64,000 bases of DNA, from NCBI RefSeq assembly GCF_963678635.1, contig NC_087067.1:682001-746000 (forward strand). Reading direction: 5' to 3'. This stretch comes from Symsagittifera roscoffensis (lineage: Eukaryota; Xenacoelomorpha; Acoela; Convolutidae). A program made the translations under genes and the position numbers. The notes beneath the pieces were generated by a model that was not told where the DNA came from, made no database searches, and saw only the letters and a list, made by a program, of their open reading frames with translations. This document shows, in pieces, positions 63,943-64,000 of the stretch; within the stretch, counting starts at the first letter, position 1; each line of letters begins with the position of its first letter.

Positions 63943-64000
63943 CCAACCCTTCCAACTCTTGCCTCCCCCCTGCTCGAGCCTTAAGGATATTAATACTTTT

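Larger units (their letters stand above)
11921..64000 (-). mobile_element. Element 3: outermost giant Gypsy-type retrotransposon (partial, contains elements 2 and 1)
   Basis: Its 3' LTR is split. The terminal TGTAACATT is at 11921-11929 and the rest at 59403-60298; removing element 2 and one ATT copy restores a normal LTR terminus. The PPT (CGGGGAGTA on minus) is at 60307-60299. ORF-X coding sequence follows to the right edge, so gag, pol and the 5' LTR lie outside the window. It is the oldest of the three by nesting. Confidence 0.88.

Overview
Eukaryotic (metazoan) genomic DNA, not prokaryotic. About 8 kb at the left edge holds two host genes on the minus strand: exon 1 of a seipin homologue and a complete centrosomal CEP78 homologue. 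CEP78 indicates a ciliated or centriole-bearing animal. The species cannot be named from the sequence. The rest of the window is almost entirely retroelement DNA, which suggests a repeat-rich invertebrate-type genome.

Layout: (1) 1-1400, minus: degenerate LINE (APE endonuclease plus RT scraps) with a 465-bp tandem duplication. (2) 1400-4940: non-coding, with a 200-bp direct repeat pair. (3) 4949-5283 seipin exon 1 and 5921-8269 CEP78, both minus. (4) 8831-10872: 5'-truncated Penelope-like element (RT plus GIY-YIG) with a PHD finger inside the RT and a hammerhead-like motif near its 3' end. (5) 10873-11920: old LTR-related debris. (6) 11921-64000: three related giant Ty3/Gypsy-type LTR retrotransposons, nested like Russian dolls. 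Element 3 (minus, runs off the right edge) carries element 2 (minus, about 23.0 kb) inside its 3' LTR at 11930-59402. Element 2 carries element 1 (plus, 24.5 kb, 12617-37107) inside its own 3' LTR. LTR ends (TG...CA), the PPT, PBS candidates and an empty-site copy of the insertion point can all be read directly. Both nested insertions made 3-bp target duplications (CAA and ATT), shorter than the 4-6 bp usual for Gypsy elements.

Each full element has the same plan: LTR, PBS, a 2.7-3 kb leader with an element-specific short-repeat array, gag (coiled coil, two CCHC knuckles), aspartic protease, RT-RNase H, integrase, and a macro-domain-like module ending the pol ORF. A 0.4-0.5 kb non-coding gap follows, then a small coiled-coil ORF3, then an approximately 2,600-codon ORF here called ORF-X. 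ORF-X begins with an SGNH/GDSL-type hydrolase domain and continues with long stretches I do not recognise, conserved in all copies present. The PPT and 3' LTR follow. All copies are broken by stops and frameshifts, so none is autonomous as read, but the shared architecture describes a giant-retrotransposon family with an unusually large accessory coding region.
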